Assembly (NCBI GenBank): GCA_030039035.1
Contig: JASHQQ010000076.1
Coordinates: forward strand, 1-40,474
Direction: 5' to 3'
From: Acidobacteriaceae bacterium
GTDB lineage: Bacteria; Acidobacteriota; Terriglobia; Terriglobales; Acidobacteriaceae
DNA length: 40,474 nt
Shown: positions 14,817 to 21,642 of the stretch, piece by piece
How positions within the stretch are numbered: position 1 is the first letter of the stretch
Layout: every line of letters begins with the position of its first letter
Notes under the pieces: model-generated
Seen by the model: the letters and a program-made list of their open reading frames with translations, nothing else
What the model was told of the DNA's origin: nothing
Database searches by the model: none
Program-made: the position numbers and the translations under genes

Positions 14817-16985
14817 CTATTTGCCGGCGTATTTGTCCAGCCACTTAAGTTCCTCGCGCACCTTGATGTAACCGTGCCATGGGTTCTTGCCCAGCCCGTG
14901 CCCCTCGCCGGGAAACACCAGAAAGCTGTGCGGAACGCCCAGCGACTGCAGGGCCCGCTCCATGGTCACGCCCTCCAGATAGCTTACGCGTATGTCGGCG
15001 TTGCCTTGCACCTGGTGCGTGGGCGTCTTCACCTTGTCAAACCGGAAAAGCGCCGCCTCGCTCTGGTAGATTTCCGGATTCTCCCACGGTCGCCCGCCCA
15101 GATACCACGCATCGTCCCAGGTTCCGTCGTCGTTGCCCCAGTTGGCGGCGTGCTCCACGGCTCCGGCGCCGGTCACCGCGGCTTTGAATCGCGTGGTTTG
15201 CGTAATCAGCCAGTTGGTCATGTATCCGCCATAGCTGTAACCGCCGATGGCGAGATGATCCGGATCGGCAGTACCGTCCTTTACCAGCGCATCCACGCCG
15301 GTAAGAATGTCGCGGCCGGGCTTCGATACCAGGTGCGGCGCAATCTCCAGCATGAAGTCGTCGCCATAGCCCGCTGAGCCCCGATAATTCGGCCGAAAAA
15401 CCAGCCATCCGTTGGACGCGGCCAGCGTCGCCCAGTCATACCAGTCGGCGCCGAAGCGGTCGCCGTCGGCGTCGGCCGGGCCGCCGTGAATGAGCGTTAG
15501 CATGCGCAGGTGCCTGGCGCCCTTCTTTCCCGGAGGAAAGATGAGCACTCCCTCGATCGTTCGGCCGTCGTCGGAGTTCCACGTGTACGCCTCCCACTCC
15601 ACCGGTGCGCGTTCGGCAAAGACGGGGTTGAAGTGCGTCAGCTCCGTCAACTGGTCCGGGTGTTCGGGATCGGCGGCCAGAACCACCTGCGTGGGCTTGT
15701 TGATGGTCGATTGCCGCATGACGATTGCGTTCGATTTGAGACTGGCTTGCACATCGTCGTAGCTTCCCGGCACTCCGGGCAACCTGGTGGCCTTTTCGCC
15801 GTCGACGAGGTAAAGCTGCGTCTCCAACCCCTTCAGGCCGGTGGCAATCTCGCGCCCGTCCGGCAGCAGCGCGAACTGGTCGAACGATCCGCCAAAGTCG
15901 CTGCCCAGCCGCTTCACCTTGCCGCTTTCCGGATCCATGCGGTAAAGCCGGCCCTGCACATCGGTGTACTTGCCTTCGAGCGAACCCGCCGCGGCCTGCA
16001 CCAGGAAACAGATCGAACCGCTGTCGGGCGACCAGCGCAGCCCGGACTCGAGCGCGTCGTTGTGCGTGACTTGTCGCGGCTCGCCGCCTGCCGAAGCGAC
16101 GAGGAACATCTCGTAGTCCGCCGGGTTCTCTTCGCGGTGATGCGGCGGCTCGGTCTCAAAAGCCACGGTTTTGCCGTCGGGAGACGGCGCAATCTCGGCA
16201 ATGGCGACGGTGCTTTTTGCAATCGTCTGCGACCCCGGCGGCAACGAAGTCGCCGCTTCCGTCTCAGCGGCCTTCTTGCCGGCAGATTTCTTTTCCGCGG
16301 ACTTCGTCTCTTCCGCGTTGGCCGCCTTCGGAGGCGCAACCTCCACTGCGCGTTTCAGCGCCGGCGCAATCTCCTGCTTCACCAGAACGTCGCCGCGATC
16401 CTGTTCTCGCCAGCGGATCACGTCCTTCCATTCCTCCTTTTGCGCCTCCTGCTGATCGCGCGTGAGCGGTTCGGTCACGGAATAATAGAGCGCCGACCCG
16501 TCCGGCGACCACGCGAACGCGTGCACGTCGAGATCTTCTGTATAGAGCGGCAGCGCCTCACCGCCCGCCAACGGGATCAGCCACAGCCTTTCGGCCTTGT
16601 CCGGATCGCTGTCCGGGTCGTCCTCGTCGTCGGCATCCTGGTCGCTCGGATCGCGATCGCTGACGAACGCGATCCACTTGCCGTCCGGGCTCCATTCCGG
16701 CCGATCTTCGCTGCCGGAATGCGTCAACGGCTTGAGCCCATCCTGCTTCGTCCACAGCCACAGATCGTGCCGGAAGTCGTTCGCCTTCCAGTCCGGGCTT
16801 TCTGTCGCGATGACCACGGCCGAGCCGTCGGGCGAGATCTTCGCGTCGGTGATCTCCGTCGCGTTCATGAACTCGTCGAGAGAAATGGGGCGGGACCCGG
16901 AAGCCTTTGAAGACTGCGATGAAGAAACCACTGGGGAAAGCCATAGGGAAGCAGCAAAAACCACGCAGAGGAGTCGGGGACGCAT
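14817..16985 (-). CDS. S9-family prolyl oligopeptidase-like serine peptidase, exported
   Basis: 722 residues. A signal peptide (MRPRLLCVVFAASLWLSPVVSSS) precedes a PD40-type beta-propeller with repeated WSPDG, then an alpha/beta hydrolase domain. The nucleophile is Ser in GGYSYGGYMTN, the Asp is probably in GNADIRV and the His in GEGHGLG. It likely cleaves peptides in the periplasm. A Lys/Ala/Glu-rich low-complexity insert (about residues 240-280, EETKSAEKKSAGKKAAETEA) interrupts the propeller. ATG 16985 fits the signal peptide; a TATAGT ending seven bases before it suggests a leaderless transcript. It ends 74 bp before the permease gene start and may share its transcript. Confidence 0.93.
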   Translation of the reverse strand: MRPRLLCVVFAASLWLSPVVSSSQSSKASGSRPISLDEFMNATEITDAKISPDGSAVVIATESPDWKANDFRHDLWLWTKQDGLKPLTHSGSEDRPEWSPDGKWIAFVSDRDPSDQDADDEDDPDSDPDKAERLWLIPLAGGEALPLYTEDLDVHAFAWSPDGSALYYSVTEPLTRDQQEAQKEEWKDVIRWREQDRGDVLVKQEIAPALKRAVEVAPPKAANAEETKSAEKKSAGKKAAETEAATSLPPGSQTIAKSTVAIAEIAPSPDGKTVAFETEPPHHREENPADYEMFLVASAGGEPRQVTHNDALESGLRWSPDSGSICFLVQAAAGSLEGKYTDVQGRLYRMDPESGKVKRLGSDFGGSFDQFALLPDGREIATGLKGLETQLYLVDGEKATRLPGVPGSYDDVQASLKSNAIVMRQSTINKPTQVVLAADPEHPDQLTELTHFNPVFAERAPVEWEAYTWNSDDGRTIEGVLIFPPGKKGARHLRMLTLIHGGPADADGDRFGADWYDWATLAASNGWLVFRPNYRGSAGYGDDFMLEIAPHLVSKPGRDILTGVDALVKDGTADPDHLAIGGYSYGGYMTNWLITQTTRFKAAVTGAGAVEHAANWGNDDGTWDDAWYLGGRPWENPEIYQSEAALFRFDKVKTPTHQVQGNADIRVSYLEGVTMERALQSLGVPHSFLVFPGEGHGLGKNPWHGYIKVREELKWLDKYAGK

Positions 16986-16991
16986 ATCAGA

Positions 16992-16997
16992 ACTATA
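16992..16997 (-). promoter_or_regulatory. Candidate -10 element TATAGT for a leaderless peptidase transcript
   Basis: TATAGT ends at 16992 on the minus strand and the ATG begins at 16985, so a transcript starting at the usual distance would start at or next to the A of ATG. There is no ribosome binding site. No -35 match is visible. Confidence 0.35.
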
Positions 16998-17140
16998 TCG
17001 TCCGGAAGCAGACGCGGCGGCGAATGGCTCTGCCGGACGAAGCCAGTTGATGCGACCGGACGTGATCCTGCTTTCGTTGGGCCGCACCAGGCGAAAGTCT
17101 GTTTTTTTGTCGGGTGCGACCGCGCGGAAACCGGCCTGCG

Positions 17141-17155
17141 ACAGGTGTAACCTGT
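17141..17155. promoter_or_regulatory. Inverted repeat ACAGGT-GTA-ACCTGT before tRNA-Leu
   Basis: A perfect 6-bp inverted repeat lies 16 bp before the tRNA-Leu gene, where promoter elements are expected. Whether it is regulatory is unknown. Confidence 0.25.
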
Positions 17156-17171
17156 TTTCAGACCGCGGATT

Positions 17172-17256
17172 GCGAAAGTGGCGGAATTGGAAGACGCACC
17201 AGACTTAGGATCTGGCGGGGAAACCCATGGGGGTTCGAGTCCCCCCTTTCGCACCA
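17172..17256 (+). tRNA. tRNA-Leu (anticodon TAG)
   Basis: Acceptor stem GCGAAAG/CTTTCGC, anticodon stem CCAGA/TCTGG with loop CTTAGGA (anticodon TAG, reading CUA), long variable arm typical of class II tRNA, T arm GGGGG TTCGAGT CCCCC, and encoded ACCA end at 17253-17256. Followed by an intrinsic terminator. Confidence 0.97.
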
Positions 17257-17603
17257 GAACGCAACGGGTCGGTCCAACAGGACCGGCCTTTTCTTCGTGG
17301 CGCCCATCTTCGCGGAATTACGGCTGCGGATCGCTATGGGGGCAAGGCGGGTATTTGGCGCGACACGGGCTCCGGACGGGAACCCGACCCTGCCGACGGG
17401 TCCGGGATGCATATGGCACTCTGGCTGCGCGGAATGGGTTGCTTCCCGGTCCGGTATCGCGGAGTTTGGAATCCCGGCGATTGGTGTAGCCTGTTTGCAC
17501 GCGGCGACCGCCTCGCGCCGGAACATGAAGCAATCCCGACCGGTGCGAAGTTCCTTCCATTGAGGGTCGAAAGGGCATATGGGTCCGGGCAAGGAGCCGA
17601 CAT
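17257..17603. other. Intergenic region after tRNA-Leu
   Basis: The first 36 bases hold the tRNA terminator. The remaining roughly 310 bases have no convincing gene; frames seen in it lack a start, a domain or a consistent codon pattern. AAGGAG at 17591-17596 is the ribosome binding site of the methyltransferase gene. Confidence 0.5.
17267..17292 (+). terminator. Intrinsic terminator of tRNA-Leu
   Basis: GGTCGGTCC (17267-17275) pairs with GGACCGGCC (17280-17288) through nine pairs with one G-T, loop AACA, followed by TTTT. A related hairpin follows the partial tRNA copy at 18536-18555. Confidence 0.8.
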
Positions 17604-18260
17604 ATGCGAAACCTCTGGCTTTCTTTCTTCCATCCGCTTTCTGCTCACTTCAGGCGGAGACGGTTTTCGCAAATCCTCCGGTCTGCTCCGGAGTTTCTCT
17701 CCGGAAGAATCCTCGACCTTGGCGGGAGTATTCACTTCTGGGAAAAAGCCGGCATTGACCTCGAAGAATATGACATCACGATCCTGAACATTGCCCTGGA
17801 CGGGCAATCGGCGGACATGCGGGGGGAGACGAAGTCTTCCCGCATCCTCATCTACGACGGCAATACAATTCCCTACCCGGATCTGCACTTCGACTGGGTG
17901 ATCTCGAACTCTGTCATCGAACACGTGGCACTGGACCGGCGCAACCGGTTCTGTGCCGAGATCGCCAGGGTCGGCCGGAATTGCATCGTTCAAACGCCGG
18001 CTTTTGCATTTCCCCTTGAGCCCCACTTCGTCCTGCCGTTCCTGCATTGGCTTCCGCGGGAACTGGGACGGCGCCTGGCCGGGTTCGGGATTTGGGGACT
18101 ATCGCACAAGATCACCCGCTCACAGGTTGACAGATACTTCGATGAAGTGAATCTGCTCCGGCTCGCCGAATTCCGGTCGTTCTTCCCCGGAGCCCAACTG
18201 ATGACGGAAAGGTTCGCAGGTCTGCCGAAATCCTATGTTCTGATCCTGAAGCGGTCTTGA
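17604..18260 (+). CDS. Class I SAM-dependent methyltransferase
   Basis: 218 residues with a Methyltransf_11-type fold: motif I ILDLGGSIHFWEKAG is a degenerate version of the glycine-rich SAM loop, ITILNIAL is the next strand, and WVISNSVIEHV matches the post-motif region. Relatives often act on cell-surface sugars or lipids, but the substrate here is unknown. AAGGAG lies seven bases before the ATG. Codon use differs from neighbours, with several AGA, AGG and TCT codons and lower third-position GC, a sign of transfer. It is the only gene between tRNA-Leu and a partial direct copy of that tRNA's 3' end, so it looks like the cargo of a small island. Confidence 0.8.
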   Translation: MRNLWLSFFHPLSAHFRRRRFSQILRSAPEFLSGRILDLGGSIHFWEKAGIDLEEYDITILNIALDGQSADMRGETKSSRILIYDGNTIPYPDLHFDWVISNSVIEHVALDRRNRFCAEIARVGRNCIVQTPAFAFPLEPHFVLPFLHWLPRELGRRLAGFGIWGLSHKITRSQVDRYFDEVNLLRLAEFRSFFPGAQLMTERFAGLPKSYVLILKRS

Positions 18261-18484
18261 TGGCGTCTGCACGACACCACCGGGATCGTCGACTTCGGAA
18301 CGATTCCCGCGCTGTCGCGGGTGCATTTCCTGGCATTCGATTCCGTCCACGGATGGGAGACTTGCGGCAATTCCCGGGTTGCTGCGGCATTCTGAGCTTC
18401 GCGTAATGTCACTGATCCTGGCGTCGCGTCGGCCGAGATGTCGCGTCTTCGGGATTCGGTCACTCAGGAACTGCTTCGGCGTCC

Positions 18485-18534
18485 GGCGGGGCGACCCATG
18501 CGGGTTCGAGTCCCCCTTTCGCGCCAGAATGCAA
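18485..18534 (+). repeat. Partial copy of the tRNA-Leu 3' end (candidate att remnant)
   Basis: About 45 of 51 aligned positions match 17214-17264: the variable arm, the whole T arm (GGGTTCGAGTCCCCC identical), most of the acceptor strand and eight bases beyond CCA. One C is missing and CCA is preceded by G instead of A. The 5' half of a tRNA is absent, so it cannot be a functional tRNA gene. The rest of the 322-bp gap 18261-18582 shows no gene. Confidence 0.75.
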
Positions 18535-18560
18535 AGGCCGGTCTTCGGACCGGCCTTTTT
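18533..18560 (+). terminator. Intrinsic terminator after the partial tRNA-Leu copy
   Basis: GGCCGGTC (18536-18543), loop TTCG, GACCGGCC (18548-18555) and TTTTT form a strong terminator; AAA before the stem makes it usable in both directions, which suits the convergent gene ending at 18583. The stem resembles that of the tRNA-Leu terminator. Confidence 0.8.
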
Positions 18561-18582
18561 CGTTGCGTCAGATCCCGCGCGG

Positions 18583-19452
18583 CTACGGCTGAGGCTCGCT
18601 CGTGGGCACGGGAAGCTTTTGCCGGGACGCAGGCTGGGTCACGGGCTCCGAGTCCGGATCCGCCGCCTGCGCCAGGCCGGATGCGCCGCTGCCCGTCCCG
18701 CCGGACATCGCGGCCAGCTCCGACTTGCGATATTTGGGCGCACTCACGTAGCCGTGGATGTGGTTTTTGGAGATGTCGTTGATCACCACCTCGATCGGCT
18801 GCGGGGCGTCCGGCTCGTAGAACATCGCCGGCTGATAGAGATTGACATGCTTCTGCGAAAGATTGCGGTCGTCCACAATCATCGCCAGGTCGGCATACTG
18901 ATGCTTCTCGTTGGCTTTTCTCAGGCTGATGCTGATGGGGCCCTCGCGCTTGAATTCCTTCGATTTCGAAATATCGAACTCGATGTAGTTGCGTTCGCCC
19001 TTCTTCTCCAGCACAACCAGCTCGTCGTGGGTGCGCGCGATCGAGCCGGTCAGCTCGGTGCGTGCGCTTAGCAGATCGCTGCGCGTCTCATCGATCGCCT
19101 TTCCCTGGGCGTCGAGCTGCGATTGCAGTTTCTTGAAGCGCGGATCCTCGGCTTTGGCGCGATGCGCCACAACCCGGTGCGTAACCGCAGCCGCGGGAGC
19201 AGGGACCGAAGGCGATGGCTTTGCCTCGTTGCTCGAAGCCAGCTCGTTCACTTGAGCGGTGAGAGCCTGCAACTGGCTTTGCGTCGAGGTGAGTTGCGCC
19301 GTCACCTGCTGATTCCGGACTTCCAGCGACTGCGCGCTGTGGTGCTCATGCACGGCATAGCCTGTGCCTGCTCCACCGATGACAACCGCCGCAACATAAG
19401 GTAAGACCCGCCTGGCAACCGGCGCCAGGGCCGGGAAACCGGAGCTTTCCAT
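18583..19452 (-). CDS. Single-pass membrane protein with periplasmic coiled coil
   Basis: 289 residues. One transmembrane helix (VLPYVAAVVIGGAGTGYAV, near residues 17-36), then a coiled-coil stretch (LEVRNQQVTAQLTSTQSQLQALTAQVNEL), a Pro/Ala linker, a second heptad-like segment (KLQSQLDAQGKAIDETRSDL) and a beta-rich domain (YIEFDISKSKEFKREGPISISLRKA). The C-terminal 50 residues are low complexity. ATG at 19452 has GGAGG seven bases upstream. I know no named family; it resembles conserved hypothetical proteins of Acidobacteriota. Probably anchors in the inner membrane with the domain outside. Confidence 0.7.
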   Translation of the reverse strand: MESSGFPALAPVARRVLPYVAAVVIGGAGTGYAVHEHHSAQSLEVRNQQVTAQLTSTQSQLQALTAQVNELASSNEAKPSPSVPAPAAAVTHRVVAHRAKAEDPRFKKLQSQLDAQGKAIDETRSDLLSARTELTGSIARTHDELVVLEKKGERNYIEFDISKSKEFKREGPISISLRKANEKHQYADLAMIVDDRNLSQKHVNLYQPAMFYEPDAPQPIEVVINDISKNHIHGYVSAPKYRKSELAAMSGGTGSGASGLAQAADPDSEPVTQPASRQKLPVPTSEPQP

Positions 19453-19674
19453 AGAGATCCTCCAGAGACGACTTCTATCTTGTCGCATGCACAACCCGTT
19501 CCAAAACCCCGAACCTCCAAGTCCTTGCCGCTGTGTGGCTTCCGCCCGACGGGTGGAGGGCGGATCGCGCAGAAAGTTCCTTGACCGGGGAATTCTTACC
19601 CGCTATCCCCCAGGCACGAAGATGCCGGGCCGGTTTAGAATGGCACCGCGTTCGAAGGCGGGAACGAGACCACC

Positions 19675-21642
19675 ATGAACACGCGAACCCCTGCCTTGGC
19701 AGCCGTTCTTGCTCTGTGCGGCCAGGCTTTCCCCGCCGAACCTGTCAACAAGCAGGCCATTACCCCGGTTCAGGCCGAGCTGATCGCCGACCTCAACGCC
19801 CGCCTGCTCAAGGTGGGCGCAACGGTCTACGCGCGCGTCACCGTCGACTGGCGCGGAGCCGACTGCGCGCTTCGCAGCGGAGCGATTCTCGAAGCGCATG
19901 TCGTCTCGGTGGTTCCTCACACAAAAACGGTCAAGGCTTCGGAACTCGATCTCGCGTTCACCAGGGCGCAGTGCGGGCAGCCGAAGCTGGATGCTTTCGG
20001 ACTGATGCTTGCGGCCATGGCGGCTCCGCAATCGGATCGCGACTACGGCATCATGAGCGACAGTCTGCCCATCATGACCGCCGGCGGACCGGCCAGCTAC
20101 GGCGCCATTCTGGGAATCAAACAGTCGCAAATGGGCGCCATGATGATGCAGGACGATACCGGCATCAATGACGTGCCCACGGTTCCCCGCATGAAGATGG
20201 GCGAGGTTTCCGGAATCCGGGGAATGAAACTCGGCGTCGGCGCCGGGCCGGAGAACAGTTCCACGCTGACCATCGTCGGCCACGATGTTTCGCTGGAGAA
20301 ACACACGCTGCTTCTGCTGGTTCCGGCCAGGGGGACGTACCCGCGAACGGCAATCTCATCGACTTCTGCCGATGCATCGGCGTCCGCGCCGCCGATGGCG
20401 GGCGCAGGCGCTGCTCCTGCCGGTTCCGCAAGTGCGGGGCCGGTGCCGGCCGCTTCCGGGCCCACGATCGACGACATCGATCTCTGCGCACCGCCGCAAT
20501 GCAACGTGGCGCTGCCTGCGGCCAATGTGATCGATTCCGGTAAACCGGCGGAGACAGTGTCGATCCGGCAGATCGGTTATGCGCCACGCCCGCAGCGGGT
20601 GACCGACAGCTTCGACAACGACGAAGCGCTGGCCTGGCTGGGCCCGAAGGAACTGCTGGTCGCGTTCAATCCGCATATCCTCGCGCCGCGTCGGCTGCTG
20701 GGCAAGTCCGGCTGGACGCTGCGGGTGATCCGCGCCGCGCTGATCGATCCCAAAACACGGCGCGTCACACGGACCGTCGATTGGGACCTGCCGGACGATG
20801 GGCAGTATTTGTGGTCGCTGGCCGACGGACGCGTGCTGGTCCACGCCGGCTCCGAGTTGCGCGTCTACGGCGAGGGACTCAGGATCGACAAGCGTGTCCC
20901 CCTCGATGGGCCGCTGGCATTCGTCCGCGTGACGCCGGACAAGAGCTTCGTGGTAATTGGAGTAATGCACGAACGCCACACGCCCGAACTCCATGCCGCC
21001 CTGCGTGAGAGCCTGGGCGCCGAACCGGAAGAAGACGTCGCGGTGACGGTGCTGAATCGCGAATTCGAAAAGATTGCGCAATCGTCGGCGCGCTCTCACC
21101 TGACGCCCCCTACGCTTCTCGACGAGGGGCAGGCGCACATGCTGGCCGGACCCGACATGCGCTTCCGGATTGCCATGCGCACCTGGGAGGGCCTCGATGC
21201 GACGATTGCACGGTTCCGGTCGAGTTGCGCGCCGGAGCTTTCGAGTCTCGCTCCGGACTTGCTGTTTCTGGTGAGTTGCGCGAAACAGACCCAGGGAACT
21301 GAATACCGCATCCTGCGAACCAACGGAAATCCCGAGTTGCGCGGACTCGCGAATCTCAACGCCTGCGGACTGGGCGCGCAAGCCAGCGCCGACGGACAGG
21401 AGTTCGTCGTGAAGACCGTTCAGTCCGGCATTGCGATGACTCCGGGAGCGCTGTTCAGCGGCAACGACCTCACGTCGGAAGAGTTGGGAGTCTATCGCGC
21501 AAAGGATGGCAAGCGCGTGTTCGCGGCGCGCGTTGGTGCTCCCTCCACCAGCCGCGATGGATTCGCACTGTCGAATGACGGATCGGAACTTGCGGTGATG
21601 ACCCGCGACCAGATCGCGATTTTCTCCGTGCCGCGCAAGTGA
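19675..21642 (+). CDS. Secreted protein with propeller-like C-terminal half, unknown function
   Basis: 655 residues. A short signal peptide ends at AFPA (residue 21). The N-terminal part (to about residue 220) has an all-beta look with GADCALRSGAILEAHVVSVV; a Ser/Ala/Pro linker (TSADASASAPPMAGAGAAPAG) follows; the C-terminal half repeats short strands such as DEALAWLGPKELLVAFN, RVLVHAGSELRVYGEG and FALSNDGSELAVMTRD, compatible with a beta-propeller. No catalytic motif was recognised. The final 151 bases overlap the end of the convergent GH38 gene. Likely periplasmic or surface protein of a lineage-specific family. Confidence 0.75.
   Translation: MNTRTPALAAVLALCGQAFPAEPVNKQAITPVQAELIADLNARLLKVGATVYARVTVDWRGADCALRSGAILEAHVVSVVPHTKTVKASELDLAFTRAQCGQPKLDAFGLMLAAMAAPQSDRDYGIMSDSLPIMTAGGPASYGAILGIKQSQMGAMMMQDDTGINDVPTVPRMKMGEVSGIRGMKLGVGAGPENSSTLTIVGHDVSLEKHTLLLLVPARGTYPRTAISSTSADASASAPPMAGAGAAPAGSASAGPVPAASGPTIDDIDLCAPPQCNVALPAANVIDSGKPAETVSIRQIGYAPRPQRVTDSFDNDEALAWLGPKELLVAFNPHILAPRRLLGKSGWTLRVIRAALIDPKTRRVTRTVDWDLPDDGQYLWSLADGRVLVHAGSELRVYGEGLRIDKRVPLDGPLAFVRVTPDKSFVVIGVMHERHTPELHAALRESLGAEPEEDVAVTVLNREFEKIAQSSARSHLTPPTLLDEGQAHMLAGPDMRFRIAMRTWEGLDATIARFRSSCAPELSSLAPDLLFLVSCAKQTQGTEYRILRTNGNPELRGLANLNACGLGAQASADGQEFVVKTVQSGIAMTPGALFSGNDLTSEELGVYRAKDGKRVFAARVGAPSTSRDGFALSNDGSELAVMTRDQIAIFSVPRK

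Noticed and set aside
18440..18534. Functional second tRNA-Leu gene
   Set aside because: The upstream 45 bases do not form the acceptor 5' strand, D arm or anticodon arm.
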